A stretch of 64,000 bases of DNA, from NCBI GenBank assembly GCA_958510875.1, contig OY294069.1, forward strand, positions 178,418,868-178,482,867, in the 5' to 3' direction. Below, in pieces: positions 20,001 to 32,000 of this stretch (position 1 is its first letter; each line of letters opens with the position of its first letter). The DNA is from Endomychus coccineus (Eukaryota; Arthropoda; Insecta; Coleoptera; Endomychidae). The notes below the pieces were generated by a model. It was not told where the DNA came from. It did no database searches and saw only the letters and a list, made by a program, of their open reading frames with translations. The translations under genes and the position numbers were made by a program.

Positions 20001-23000
20001 GGGCCAATAATAAAGTTATCCACAATTCCAACCCAAACATTGATTTTAGTTTGATTCTGAAAATACGTAACTTCCGTTTCATGAGGATTTTCATCAGCAT
20101 AGAAATGTTCATTATGGAGGTTAAAAAGACCACATCTCGTGAAAGTATCTTCGTCCGTGAACAGAATTCTTCTACAAAAATTGGGGTTTGCGTTTTGTCT
20201 TTGGACAATAAGCCGACAGAAATCTAGCCGATGACCTGGATCCATGGGCAATAAGTCTTGAACTGTTTTAATATGATAGGGATACAACAGTTCTTCTTTC
20301 AGTACATTCTGAACTAATGATTTTGAGGCTCCAATACGAAGTCCCAAACGTAGTGAGCTTATCCCAGGTTCAGTTTCAACCGCTTCCAGTATCGCTTCTT
20401 CGAGCTCTAACGTCCTTCTTGTCCGTCTGCGTCCAGTTTCTCTGCGATTTGCTTCAAATTTGCCAGTTTCGCGAAGGTTTGCCGATTTGGAATTCTGCGA
20501 TGCGGATATCTTTCCCTTCTCCGGCCATTGCAACGACAAAGACCATAAATCAATAACATATCAACCATTTCAGTGTTAGTGAAATTTTGAGCCATAATTT
20601 TATAAAATTTTTACGGAAAGAAAAGTAAAAACTGACAATTTTGAGAATAAATTCTTCAAATGCCAAAATGACATTAGAAAAGCAAAGGCAACTAAAGTAT
20701 TTTAATCAAGTAAAATTAGTGAGCCAAAATAGCAGACACTCGAAAATTAATTTTTTCAAGCTAATCCGTTGATTTTATCAAAATTTTCTAAGAGTAAGAA
20801 AAGTTTTCAAATTAGATAAGCTATCTAAATAAAAAATATCGAGTGAATTACATTGACCACAAAAAAGTTCTGGACACTTTTCCCGTTACATCCTCAAGTT
20901 TGAACCATTCCTATGGTCTCTAAGGCTCTGTGCTCCACTCTCAAAAATGGCCATTATTGACAGTAACTCACGTGCTAAATATTGTAAAAGTTCTTCATCA
21001 CGTTCTCAAGTTATACCGAAAAAACAAAATTATTTTTGCAATTTTGAAGCCCTCTACCGGGTAAACAAGACACTTGAGGCAAAAGTAAAAAGGCTCATCA
21101 ACTTTTTTTCGAATCAAAGAATCTTCGGTTTTATTTTGGCCACGCAGTTCGAGGACACCCTGTATAATACATACAAAGACGATGCGCGTGAACACTGATG
21201 AGTGCGACAGAGTAAATGATACTCACAAACAGTTTCGTGATCTATCGGAACGGTTTTTTCTCTTCATCTCAGTTTGATCTGCGACGCTTATGGATCATAT
21301 GATAAATTGTACGTTGCTTGTTTGAAAAAGAAATAATTATAACGAATTTTTCGAGATTTCATCATTAAAAAATCATCCAAACTTTCAGTGCTTTTGATTA
21401 CAGTTAAATTATAATTATAATATATGTTAGTTTAAAAAAAAGTCTCCCGAGTGGGATCGAACCCGGGTCAATGCTAGTGTACATTTTCAGTTGATTATTT
21501 GGACCCAAAAAATGGTCAATAACTTGAGTAGCATAGGGCTCAGATATTTTTAATGTCCATATTCGTGATCAGAGCACCCAAAAACACGGGGATTGACCGA
21601 AATTAAGGAACGTAAAAATTCGAACTCTACAAATTACAGAGGGACTGGACTAGTACTGTGTTTTAAAAGTGATCAACTTGAGAAATGGTGTGACCTGTAT
21701 TCAAAATATGTTCGGCTAACGCTGATGTTTTACCATTATCATTTGAATACAGGTCACACCATTTCTCAAGAAAGTTTTAAACCACACTACAGACAAATAC
21801 ATTATTATTCACAAATAATATTTAAACAGGCATAGTTTGATTCATAATTTAGTTCACTCTGATGATGGTCACTTGGTAGCCGAAAGATCATCAGTACTTG
21901 AATAGTATTTTTAGTGAATAAGGGTGATTATTTCTTATCTATAGTGTCATGAATATTATTCGAGTGCAACCATAAACTTGCGAACTTACAAAATCGAACG
22001 ATGATCGATCATGTAACACCTTGAGAGCGCCAAAAAATTCAGTTCATCTAAAACCGTTAGTTGTTTCACGGCCTCACCAGTCAAGGCCGTACAGTCTGAC
22101 AAGTCCAGTTCTCTGAGGTTTGGACAACTAGATACGAGAGAGGCGATATCTAAAATCGTAAAACATTAGCAATAACAAATATTGAATTACGATTAATTCG
22201 TTAATTTAATAATTGAATTGCAATTTCAAACTTAATAGGTTCCTTTTCGAATAGTTAGATTTGTTTCAGATAAAAGTAAAAAAATGAATGTAGGGGGCCC
22301 AGATAGCTCAGTGGTACATCTTCTAATCGCTGTGGCTGCCGGTCGCGGGTTCGAATCCGGCGACTGCGGAATTTTTCCGAGACTGCCCTGGTTGCAGGAT
22401 CGAGCCTACCACACGAGGTGGTGTTTGGCGAGTATATCTAAGGTGATTAAATTCGGACTCTGGGACTCGCACACTACCTTATGGGATGTGTCAGGCCCAT
22501 AAAGGGTTTCAACCACCTCCCAACAAAAAAAAACATGAATGTATAAGTACCAAGCAAATGATACAAATAAACATTTTAGTTTAGAAACATTATCATCATA
22601 TCGTTGACTTTGAACATATTGAAGAATATGGGAAATCTATAGTCATATTTACTTAAAGTGAACAGTTTATCGCAGTTTGACCAATTAAGATTATTTATTT
22701 AGTACATATAAATTCGTCCATGTATTCAAAATGAACTTAATACGATCGAAATTGCAATCACGCTTATTAAATAAATTCAGTAATTGTAAACGAAGTAAAC
22801 TTTATAGTTTTATGGTTAGGAATACAAATAACACTTTTGCGCACAATAGGCAAGATCACTATCCTCCGAAATCAGTTTAATATTCATTGGAGCTCTACGA
22901 TTGGTTCGGGTACTTATGACGTCAGTTTTACGCGCGCAATCCGGGGTGTTTGAATTACATTACTTCAGGAATTTATTTTGGACAAACTACTTCGAATGAA

Positions 23001-26000
23001 AAAGCCCCGACAACTCTTCCCATTACCCTGAATTGCACGGTATTTTTTTCCAAAAATTAGTGTTCTCGCCTATTATTATCAGAAAATCTTTCGTATTTTA
23101 CTCACGTCCATCTGCGATAAATTTTCTACATCCAGACAGATTCAACCTGTCCAACGTTGAAGGTAAATTATCGCACAAATACGCTATACTAGCTGCATTC
23201 AAATAAGTCCATGAAATATTCAATTCTCTTATTCTGAAATATAAACGACGATTAGAAACGAAGGGCGGCTAATAGTCTGGGAGCCAGAGCGATATTGATG
23301 GTCTGAACATTAGAGGACGGTTCAACGACCAATTCATCGCACAGACCGAATTTTCGCCGGCAGCTAGATCTCGAGATACAGCCTCCGCAGATTGTTTATT
23401 TTTAGACTGGAGGTTTACCCTTTTCAAGTTGCGATTACCTGAAAAGCATGCCATCCTTATAAACTTCCACCATGTGCCATAATTTTTATCGTATCCGTTT
23501 ATCAGGCTGACCAGTTGAAATTGAACCGAAAATGGACTGCAAGTTAACCCTCCCAAAAGGAGGAAAATGTTCATTGGTGTTGGCAATTGTTAAGATACCC
23601 TATGCCATCAAAAGTTATCGGTCTATTTCCGAGTAATTAGCCATTATTTGGACCAACGTTTTTTTTCTCATTTTGTGGCTAAACCTTGCGGATTACAAGG
23701 TAGCATGATGGCACCATGTTAAATAACTTCATTGGAGGTTAAAAAAAGATTTAAAATTATTGCCAGCACTCCTTGCCTTTTTCAAACCCCCTAAAATTTG
23801 CGGAGGCTGTGTCTCGAGATATAGCAACCGGCGAAAATTCGGTCTGTGAGATGAATTGGTCATTGAACCGTCCTCTAACAATAACCCATAGAGCCATCGG
23901 GTTAATGTTCAGACCATCAATATCGCTCTGGCTCCTAGACTATAAAGTTCGCTACGATTTGCATAATAACTACATGTTTTCCAATAGCATATATTATACC
24001 GAGATATCAAAAATTATCTTGATCAAGGGTGGTTGTGGAATCTAAAACGTGTGTCTTACTTTACGTTTGAAATAATTATGTCACTGTCACACTGACATCA
24101 TCAATAACCTACAAATTTCATACCTATTTATTTATATTTCAGCGCAATGACTTAACAGATTCTGACACAACAAAACATATTCAAAAATTGAAAGTTCACG
24201 TTTTACATTCCACAACCACCCTTGACCAGAATTAATTTGTAGTTAATTATTGTTTTACAACTGAAATAAATAGGTATGAAATTAGTAGGTTATTGATGAT
24301 GTCAGTGTTACAGTGACATAATTATTTCAAACGTAAAGTAAGACACACGTTTTAGATTCCACAACCACCCTTGATCAAGATAATTTTTGTTATCCCGGTA
24401 TATTATACCCTTTGCATTGCTTTCACTTTTAACATTCTCTCAAAAACAATAATGCATGATGTAAGAGGTCTGCTCGAAAATTTTTCGAGTCGATTGGACT
24501 TCGAAACCTTTTGGTTTCCTTTCGTAAGTACTGTTTTCAAATCATGCGTCCAATTCCCTGAATCATATCGTAACATCTCTTACCTCTTTCAACAGCGATT
24601 CCAATTTGGGAAACATGAAAAAAGTATGACCAGAAAAATAAACAAAACGTACACTTTTTAGCAAGACACATATAAAGCAGAGTATCAAAAGCAAAAATAC
24701 GGAAAATGTTGGAAAAATTACATTAACGACTTGAATCCTTCATAAAATTTTTGTTTTTATATTTTATTGTGTTGGATTTTATCTATTGTAGATCGTCTTA
24801 TTATTTTATCTATGTTAGATTGTTGTTATATAAAATCTTATATCTCTCGTAATATTGTTATTGAATTTTTTGATTTCAAAAAAGGAAAAAAATATATACA
24901 GAATGGTGAAAAATCGCTAAATTGTCAAGACATATACCTTCAAAAATTTTGGAAACATCACGTAGCACTTTTTATTCGGTAATCTGACATTTAAACAATC
25001 TGTCGAACGCGGAAAATGTTGAATTCTCGCTTCAACATCAATCTGTCAAGTTTCATAAATTTCACATTTGCAACGCTGGTGCTTTTGTGAACCAAAAAAT
25101 CGGCGAACAAAACAGACTACCAACTCCAAAAAACCATAATACAAGCAATGAAACAACCAATCTTAATGAAGGCTATCAATTAGATAATACTAAATGCAGT
25201 GCTACCAACCACACGTTTTTACGATGCTCCGTTGTCTCAAAAGTTCGGTTATTTATTGATCGAACCTCGTATATCGAGAATTACACGCCATCAGTTTATT
25301 TCAACGCTGAAATACAATGTCAAGTATTTTTTGACTTTAAGACACAATAGATAATTTTTGTATCAAACAAATTACGCCGAGGAACGATGTTTTGGAAAAT
25401 CTAGTTTTATTTCAATTCAATTAAAATAATATACGCTTGCTTGGTTATTTATTGATCGAACCTCGTATATCGAAAATTGCACGTCATTAGTTTATTTCAA
25501 CGCTGAAATACAAAGTCTAGTATTTTTTGACTTTAAGTCACAATAGATACTTTTTTTATCAAACAAATTACGCCGAAGAACGATGTTTTGGAAAATCTAG
25601 TTTTATTTCAATTCAATTAAAATAATATACGCTTGCTTGGTTATTTATTGATCGAACCTCGTGTATCGAAAATTGCACGTCATTAGTTTATTTCAACGCT
25701 GAAATACAAAGTCTAGTATTTTTTGACTTTAAGACACAATAGATAATTTTTTTATCAAACAAATTACGCCGAGGAACGATGTTTTGGAAAATCTAGTTTT
25801 ATTTCAATTCAATTAAAATAATATACGCTTGCTTGGTTATTTATTGATCGAACCTCGTGTATCGAAAATTGCACGTCATTAGTTTATTTCAACGCTGAAA
25901 TACAAAGTCTAGTATTTTTTGACTTTAAGTCACAATAGATACTTTTTTTATCAAACAAATTACGCCGAGGAACGATGTTTTGGAAAATCTAGTTTTATTT

Positions 26001-28617
26001 CAATTCAATTAAAATAATATACGCTTGCTTGGTTATTTATTGATCGAACCTCGTGTATCGAAAATTGCACGTCATTAGTTTATTTCAACGCTGAAATACA
26101 AAGTCTAGTATTTTTTGACTTTAAGTCACAATAGATACTTTTTTTATCAAACAAATTACGCCGAGGAACGATGTTTTGGAAAATCTAGTTTTATTTCAAT
26201 TCAATTAAAATGATATACGCTTGCTTGGTTATTTATTGATCGAACCTCGTGTATCGAAAATTGCACGTCATTAGTTTATTTCAACGTTGAAATACAAAGT
26301 CTAGTATTTTTTGAGTTTAAGTCTCAATAGATACTTTTTTTATCAAACAAATTACGCCGAGGAACGATGTTTTGGAAAATCTAGTTTTATTTCAATTCAA
26401 TTAAAATAATATACGCTTGCTTTGTTATTTATTGTTCGAACCTCGTGTATCGAAAATTGCACGTCATTAGTTTATTTCAACGCTGAAATACAAAGTCTAG
26501 TATTTTTTGACTTTAAGACACAATAGATAATTTTTGTATCAAACAAATTACGCCGAGGAACGATGTTTTGGAAAATCTAGTTTTATTTCAATTCAATTAA
26601 AATAATATACGCTTGCTTGGTTATTTATTGATCGAACCTCGTGTATCGAAAATTGCACGTCATTAGTTTATTTCAACTTTAAAATACAAAGTCTAGTATT
26701 TTTTGACTTTAAGTCAAAATAGATACTTTTTTATCAAACAAATTACGCCGAGGAACGATGTTTTGGAAAATCTAGTTTTATTTCAATTCAATTAAAATAA
26801 TATACGCTTGCTTGGTTATTTATTGATCGAACCTCGTATATCGAAAATTGCACGTCATCAGTTTATTTCAACGCTGAAATACAAAGTATAGTATTTTTTG
26901 ACTTTAAGTCAAAATAGATAATTTTTTTATCAAACAAATTACGCCGAGGAACGATGTTTTGGAAAATCTAGTTTTATTTCAATTCAATGAAAATAATATA
27001 CGCTTGCTTGGTTATTTATTGATCGAACCTCGTATATCGAAAATTGCACGTCATTAGATTATTTCAACGCTGAAATACAATGTCAAGTATTTTTTGACTT
27101 TAAGACACAACAGATCATTTTTTTATCAACGAAATTACGGCGAGGAAAGATGTTTTCGAAAATCCATTTTTATTTAAATTTCATGAAAATAATATACGCT
27201 TGCTCCAAATAAAACAGATCACTTTGCATTATTTTCAGGCATGAGACATTAGATTTAAAACAAAATGTGTCAATAAAAAGACCAATCAACCATAGTTACG
27301 TTTTCACAAAAGATAAAGCGATTATACTGGCAACCAATAAACAGTAACAAGGATCAGCCTAAACAATTTTGCCACATTACTCATACAAATATAATAATAG
27401 AAACTTACTTTCGACAATTCGTTAATAAATATCTGAGTCCTTCTTCCATGATGCCTGTGGTCATAGCGAAATTTATAACTTCTATATCCTTATTGGCAGA
27501 CAAAGCAATCAACACTTCGTCGGAAACAGGTACATTTTCTAAACTAAGTTTTTTGAGTCTTCGACATTTATTGAATAGCGTTTCTAGGCTTGCCGTCGAA
27601 ATAAATGCCATACTCAGATCTAAGAAAAGAAGGCGACACTTGAAGTCAGATGCATAAATGGGCTGGTAGGATAAAATTGGAGGGTCTATTATCTAAAATA
27701 CAATGAACATGTATTAAAACTATAATTCACTTTTATCAAAAACACTGTTGCAATATGTGAAATATAAAAAGTTCCAGGTCTAGAAACAGATTTCAATAAG
27801 GTTACCTCTGATCTGGAAAGTCTTAAAATTATCACTTGTTTGCTCAACAATTTCCCCAATACTCCAGGGCTTAATTTTCTATTGGACACATCCATTCTTG
27901 TCCATAAACTTTCGTCTTGTATCAACCTATTAAATCTACTGCAAGTCAGACCTACATGAGCCAAATGTCTCTTGGGAATCCAGTGAAAAATTTGCAATAT
28001 TACTTCATCTGATAACATACCAAAATGATCTACAACTCAATTTAGTTAGTTAAAGTAAATATAATATAGCGGGCGACGCTGCCGGTCAACCTAACTTACC
28101 TATTTTTGATAAAGCTTGAAGAACTGGCTGTTTAGTTAAAACATCTTTCCATTCTCCTATATCTAACTTTGCTAATGTGTCTCTACTTAATGTAGATTCC
28201 AGTATAGTTATCTGAGAATTCAAGAAAACGGTTTGGATATTTAATGTTCAAAATAGAGAAGATTTCACTTCTACACCTACCTGTCTTTCTTTCGTATTGG
28301 GGCTCATTGAGTGACATGATACATCAATGAAGTCTGGTCTGTTTTTCTTGAAGATTGTGTCATCTTCAACAGGTACATCAGAATCGCAGTCCAATCTTCC
28401 CACACCATGGTCAATGACTTCGTCCAGCTCAATTTCATGATTCAAACTCCAATGTGGTAAATTTTCGCTATCATATCTTGCACGTTTTCTAAAACGTAAA
28501 GCGCGGCAATAATTTCGAAGCGATTTAATAAACGTGAGAAGTTTCTTACCGCGTTGGGGATCTTTCAATGTTTATATCAACAGGTTGAAGGACATTTTGA
28601 GAAGTCATCGCTGACAT
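17093..28617 (-). CDS. SKP2: SKP2-type F-box/LRR protein
   Basis: Eight exons join in phase (descending): 28617-28550, 28488-28281, 28211-28100, 28029-27806, 27692-27409, 23233-23106, 22149-21990, 17285-17093; 1377 nt, 458 residues. SKP2 is the substrate receptor of an SCF ubiquitin ligase that targets cell-cycle inhibitors such as p27. Visible: an N-terminal SPTRKRARYDSEN patch like the basic patch of SKP2, an F-box from MLSDEVILQIFHWIPKRHLA to ESLWTRMDVS, leucine-rich repeats (LLFLDLS, RLKKLSLENV, IRELNISW, RLNLSGCRKF, LRELDLSDCTALTG, LALSRCYMID) and the tail SSIARPTVG...IWNMRVRD, matching SKP2's FTTIARPTIG tail. The last acceptor has a TACTAAT branch site close to it. Likely polyA TTTATT (minus AATAAA) at 16918. 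Three introns are swollen by repeats. Confidence 0.92.
17390..17432 (-). ncRNA. Hammerhead-like motif, copy 2
   Basis: Minus strand: ACT, CTGATGA, an extra T, stem GGC/GCC, GAAA, then GGTCCTCAGTACTT. Possible stem I pairs ACU with AGU and, across a two-base bulge, AAGU with ACUU. The fit to a minimal Penelope-type hammerhead is good apart from the extra base. Confidence 0.45.
18829..21162 (-). mobile_element. Mariner-like transposon with about 600-bp terminal repeats
   Basis: Ends CAGGTTGTCCTC and GAGGACACCCTG are each flanked by TA (18827-18828, 21163-21164), the Tc1/mariner target. The terminal inverted repeats run about 600 bp (18829 to about 19435; about 20560 to 21162). They reach into the coding region: the right copy contains the transposase start codon, and an inverted copy of that start (ATGGCTCAAAATTTCACT) lies at 19396-19435 in the left arm. 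Confidence 0.9.
19509..20595 (-). pseudogene. Mariner-type transposase, frameshifted
   Basis: It starts at 20595 (MAQNFTNTEMVDMLL) and reads in three frames to a stop at 19509. Visible: an RRRTRRTLELEEA helix-turn-helix region, the first catalytic aspartate in ILFTDEDTF, the second in WFIHDGAPPHF and the third in ARSPDLTPCDFFLWG. I count 43 residues between the second and third aspartates. One frame change lies near 20500; another at about 19930 coincides with a short duplicated CTACTTGAACT. The normal reading is broken, so it is inactive. Confidence 0.9.
21677..21770. repeat. Perfect 29-bp hairpin in the foldback right arm
   Basis: Bases 21677-21705 and 21742-21770 are exact reverse complements (CTTGAGAAATGGTGTGACCT and beyond) with a 36-base loop. 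Confidence 0.9.
21859..21905 (+). ncRNA. Hammerhead-like motif, copy 3
   Basis: CTGATGA (21859-21865), an extra T, weak stem GGT/GCC with a wobble pair, GAAA (21882-21885), then GATCATCAGTACTT. Mirror partner of copy 2 at the other end of the same foldback element. Confidence 0.4.
22293..22534 (+). mobile_element. tRNA-derived SINE
   Basis: It starts with a tRNA-like head: A box TAGCTCAGTGG (22304-22314) and B box GGTTCGAATCC (22348-22358), 33 bases apart, as in pol III promoters. It has an unrelated body and ends in an A-rich tail. Flanking direct repeats ATGAATGTA (22284-22292 and 22535-22543) mark the insertion. It lies in an SKP2 intron, on the strand opposite to the gene. Confidence 0.9.
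23270..23945. mobile_element. Second foldback element in SKP2
   Basis: The left arm (23270-23400) and right arm (about 23800-23945) are inverted copies sharing GGAGCCAGAGCGATATTGAT, GAATTTTCGCCGG and CGAGATA...GCCTCCGC blocks. The right arm has about 30 extra bases. No transposase is visible. It lies between two SKP2 exons. Confidence 0.8.
23999..24398. mobile_element. Miniature mariner-type element, copy A
   Basis: Terminal inverted repeats begin CCGAGATATCAAAAATTATC on the left and end GTTATCCCGG on the right, flanked by TA. The repeats run over 100 bp. It has the same family ends as the copies at 32064-32461 and 44448-45412. Flanks are AT-rich, so the longer apparent duplication (TATATTATA) may be chance. 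Confidence 0.85.
25247..27207. repeat. 196-bp satellite array, ten units
   Basis: The unit start GGTTATTTATTGATCGAACC recurs at 25247, 25443, 25639, 25835, 26031, 26227, 26423, 26619, 26814 and 27010: a 196-bp period with one 195-bp step. Inner units are nearly identical; the edges are more diverged (for example the last unit, after about 27110). The array fills most of an SKP2 intron. Confidence 0.97.
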
Positions 28618-29055
28618 TCTAGTCCATATAAATAAATTTCCTTCTATTCCTATTATACTGTGAACTGCAAATCAGCAACAATCGAACAACATAAAGTCAC
28701 ATGTAGTTAGTGTTATTTGACATGGGGATTTTCTTACTTATCATGTGGCAATATAAATTGAATCTTGAACAAAACACAGAAGTTAAATATTATTGATGGT
28801 TCTACCATCGAGGTGAAGAAATTTCGTACAGTGTTTGCCACTACCCAATGCTCCGACCTAACAAACTCGATTTTTTCACCAATTTCGGCAACGACATTCA
28901 AATTGCTATTGAATATTGACATGTTATAAAATAAATAGTCAAAATATTTTCAGTTTCTATGATTTCTTTTAATGCTGCTACTCTGTGCTAGTAGATCAAA
29001 TATTCAATTTAAATAAATAATTATGTTCTATGATGAATACTAGATAACCTAAGAA
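28618..29055. promoter_or_regulatory. Shared SKP2/SCO1 divergent promoter region
   Basis: Only 438 bp separate the SKP2 start codon (minus) from the SCO1 start codon (plus), so both promoters and 5' UTRs must lie here. A minus-strand ORF at 28734-28922 ends next to a possible splice donor (AA|GTAAGA); joined to the acceptor at about 28674 it would stop before the SKP2 ATG, so it could be an upstream ORF. No TATA box is obvious. Confidence 0.6.
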
Positions 29056-32000
29056 ATGTCTTCGATCTCAACACTTTTTAAATACAGTATATTTAAAAGA
29101 ACACTAACTTTAGGACCAAAATGCATTTCAGAGGTAACTAAAGTCTTTTCATTTTCGAATAATAGTAATAATATAATAATAATGCATATAATTATTTCAG
29201 GTTCCTAGATTCACAATTTTATCAAAATGTAATCCACTATTTAGTAGATATTGCAGCGGCACCCCGAGTCCTCCCAAGAAAAAGCTTTTCGGCAAAGGAG
29301 TAGGTCCAATATCATGGAAAAATTTGTGTATAACGTCCGCCATTGGAGGTGGCCTATTATTTTATATGTTGTACTTGAAGAAAAAGAAAGAGGCTAGTAA
29401 GTTTCAATGAGTATTCATAATACTTTTGCTTCAGATCATTATTCCTAAATTTACAGTGATGGACAAAGAAAGGCAGAGAATGTTGGGAAAAGTTGCAATC
29501 GGTGGTTATTTTGAACTAGTAGATACAAATAAAGTAGTCAGGACGAGTCAAGAGTTTCTAGGAAAATGGCTTTTAATCTATTTTGGATTTACACATTGTC
29601 CAGATGTGTGCCCCGATGAATTAGAGAAAATGGCTGCTGTGATTGATGATTTAGGTGAGAATAGAACATTTTTATGTCCCATTTATAAAAGTGTTCTCAT
29701 TCCTATATTAACAATTACTGGGCTCCGAACATTTATGGAAATTTATCTTTTGTATCGATTAATATAATTTTGTTGCAGATAAATCTGAAAATACCCCAGA
29801 AATAAATCCTTTGTTCATCAGTGTAGATCCTCTTAGAGATACCCCAGAAATTGTTAAGAAGTATTGTGCTGAATTTAGTCCGAGATTGTTGGGATTGACG
29901 GGAACTGAAGAACAGGTCTCGCAGGCTTGTAAAGCATACAGAGTGTATTTCAGTGCAGGACCCAAAGATACTGATAATGATTATATAGTAAGTCGTTTTC
30001 ACATCAATCGCTACCTGCTAAATATTCAAACTATGAATGTTTTTGTATATTATTAATATTTTTCATAGTATTATGCCATAAAAACAGTTACCAAATAGTA
30101 ACAAACAACCTGAAACATAAATTTTGTCGCCATAAGATTAATAGGAACGAACAGGACAAGAATTCAGTAATAAAATGTGAATAAAACATGAATTTATGAT
30201 TTAAAAATATGCTTATGTTTGTACAAAAACATAGATTTCCTAGATGTGAACATTATACATGATGCATACAAATCAAATTGTTTAGATTGCGATGGAACTT
30301 ATATAGGAATCTCTAAACAATATTTACAAAAAAGAATGTGTGGCCATAAGTATAGCACAAGAAACAAAAAAATGTACAGTTTTTATTAGATAAAAACGGA
30401 TAACATATAACATGTTTAATGTTGCTTCTTTCCAACAAATAAAAAAGAATAAATTGATAATTCTCAACAAGGTCCACGATCCTCAGTAGGCTGTCTTGTA
30501 TGAATGTGGTCACAGTCACGAATACACTCCTCTAAGCTCGGTTGTTTCCGCGCTTGCTCGGCGTTGCTATAAGAGAAGGAGGAGCTTATTGGTGGTCTCG
30601 ACAAATCAAACCTGTTACGGATCCACGTAACGCTTTCCATCAATTAGGTCCTCCGTAAAACATATGCTATTTTAAACGATAGAAAATTTCACCGCCCTTG
30701 CTAAACACTGCTTTAATTATAACCATAACAATACGTTAAATTACCCAACGGTGCTATTAGCGAAAAGCAAAAATTTTATAAAGGACTACCTCAAGGCTCA
30801 ATCTTAGGAACAATTTTATTTATTTTCTATTCAAATGATCTTTTTTTTCATTAAGTCTATGGATCTTGATATCAAAATTGCCAGTTATGCTGACGCAATA
30901 CAATCTGAAAATATAGAAGATGCAAAACATAAAGCTAGCATATTACTAGATAATATTTCATTGTGGTCAACTAAAAATAAATTGAATTTAAATAAAGATA
31001 CAACAAAAATAGTCCATTTTCGATCAGTTAGATCAAATATCAACATAGAATATATCGACCAATACAAATGTTTACACACTAGACAGATGTTGGGCGTAAC
31101 GTTGGACAGCCACCTCCTCTGGTTTGAACATGTTGATTCACTGTGTAAAAGACCAAGGAAATACTGTTACTCTTTGAGATCTTTGGTAGGTACATGTAGA
31201 CAGAATATTCTGTTAACCTTCTATCATGCTAACTTTCATTCTATAATTAGATACAATATTATAAATTGGGGTTCCTGTTCTTCCTCTAATAGGGTATTTA
31301 TACTTCAAAATATATGCAATACGTATTTTGTCCGGTATTCAGCTTAGAGAATTCTGTAGATCTTATTTCAAAAAATTTAATATATTAACTTTTTTTACCA
31401 CCTATGTATATGAATTATGTTGTTTTTTTCATAACAATCAAACACTATTTTCTAGGAACCGTGTAGTTCATAATTATGACACAATAAGCAGAGAGTGCGC
31501 TAGCGCCATAAATGCAATGTTAAATAAATGACCGAGGTTAAGCTACGAGATTCACCCCTTCTTCTTACCATAGAGATGTTTCTCTCTGCTTCTTACTAAA
31601 TTTCACCCCACGCTCGCGCGACTCGTTATATTCAGTGGCTTTATCGTCTCTGTGCTTTATAAACCAACAATATTTTGTTTAAAACTATTTTTTGCATTTA
31701 TTTTGTGTGAAAAAATGACTTAATTGTGTTTTATGCAACTTTAAGCATCTACGTAAAATCCCCTCACCATACGGATTATATTCTTAAACCCGGTCACGTA
31801 AATAGTCGCTCGCGAACTCTATCTTAACATCTCTTTGGCAATAAGTAAAACTTCATTCCTAATCAGCATAACTGATGACTTATATTAAAAGAACATCTTT
31901 TATAATGGTTGTAAATACTATAAGTATATAACAGAGCTAAAGAAATTTTAACAATTTAAAAAACATTTGAAAAAATATTTATTGAACAAAACCTCCTATT

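Larger units (their letters stand above)
17343..21947. mobile_element. Foldback element with hammerhead-like ends, split by a mariner
   Basis: The left side (from about 17343, AAGAAATAATCACCCTT) and the right side (AAGGGTGATTATTTCTTAT, to about 21947) are inverted copies; similarity continues inward through blocks around ACGTTCC, GATCACGGATAT and CCATTTTTTGGGTC (17640-17740 against 21490-21610). Each arm has a hammerhead-like motif near its end and an inner CCCGGGTTCGATYCC box (18527-18541; 21450-21475 inverted). It fills an SKP2 intron, ending about 58 bp from the last exon. A mariner (18829-21162) sits inside. Confidence 0.75.

Noticed and set aside
28489..28568. Alternative SKP2 start at 28568 reading through the 61-bp first intron
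   Set aside because: The intron has good GT-AG signals, and the spliced product places the SPTRKRAR patch as in SKP2. The read-through peptide has no counterpart I recognise.
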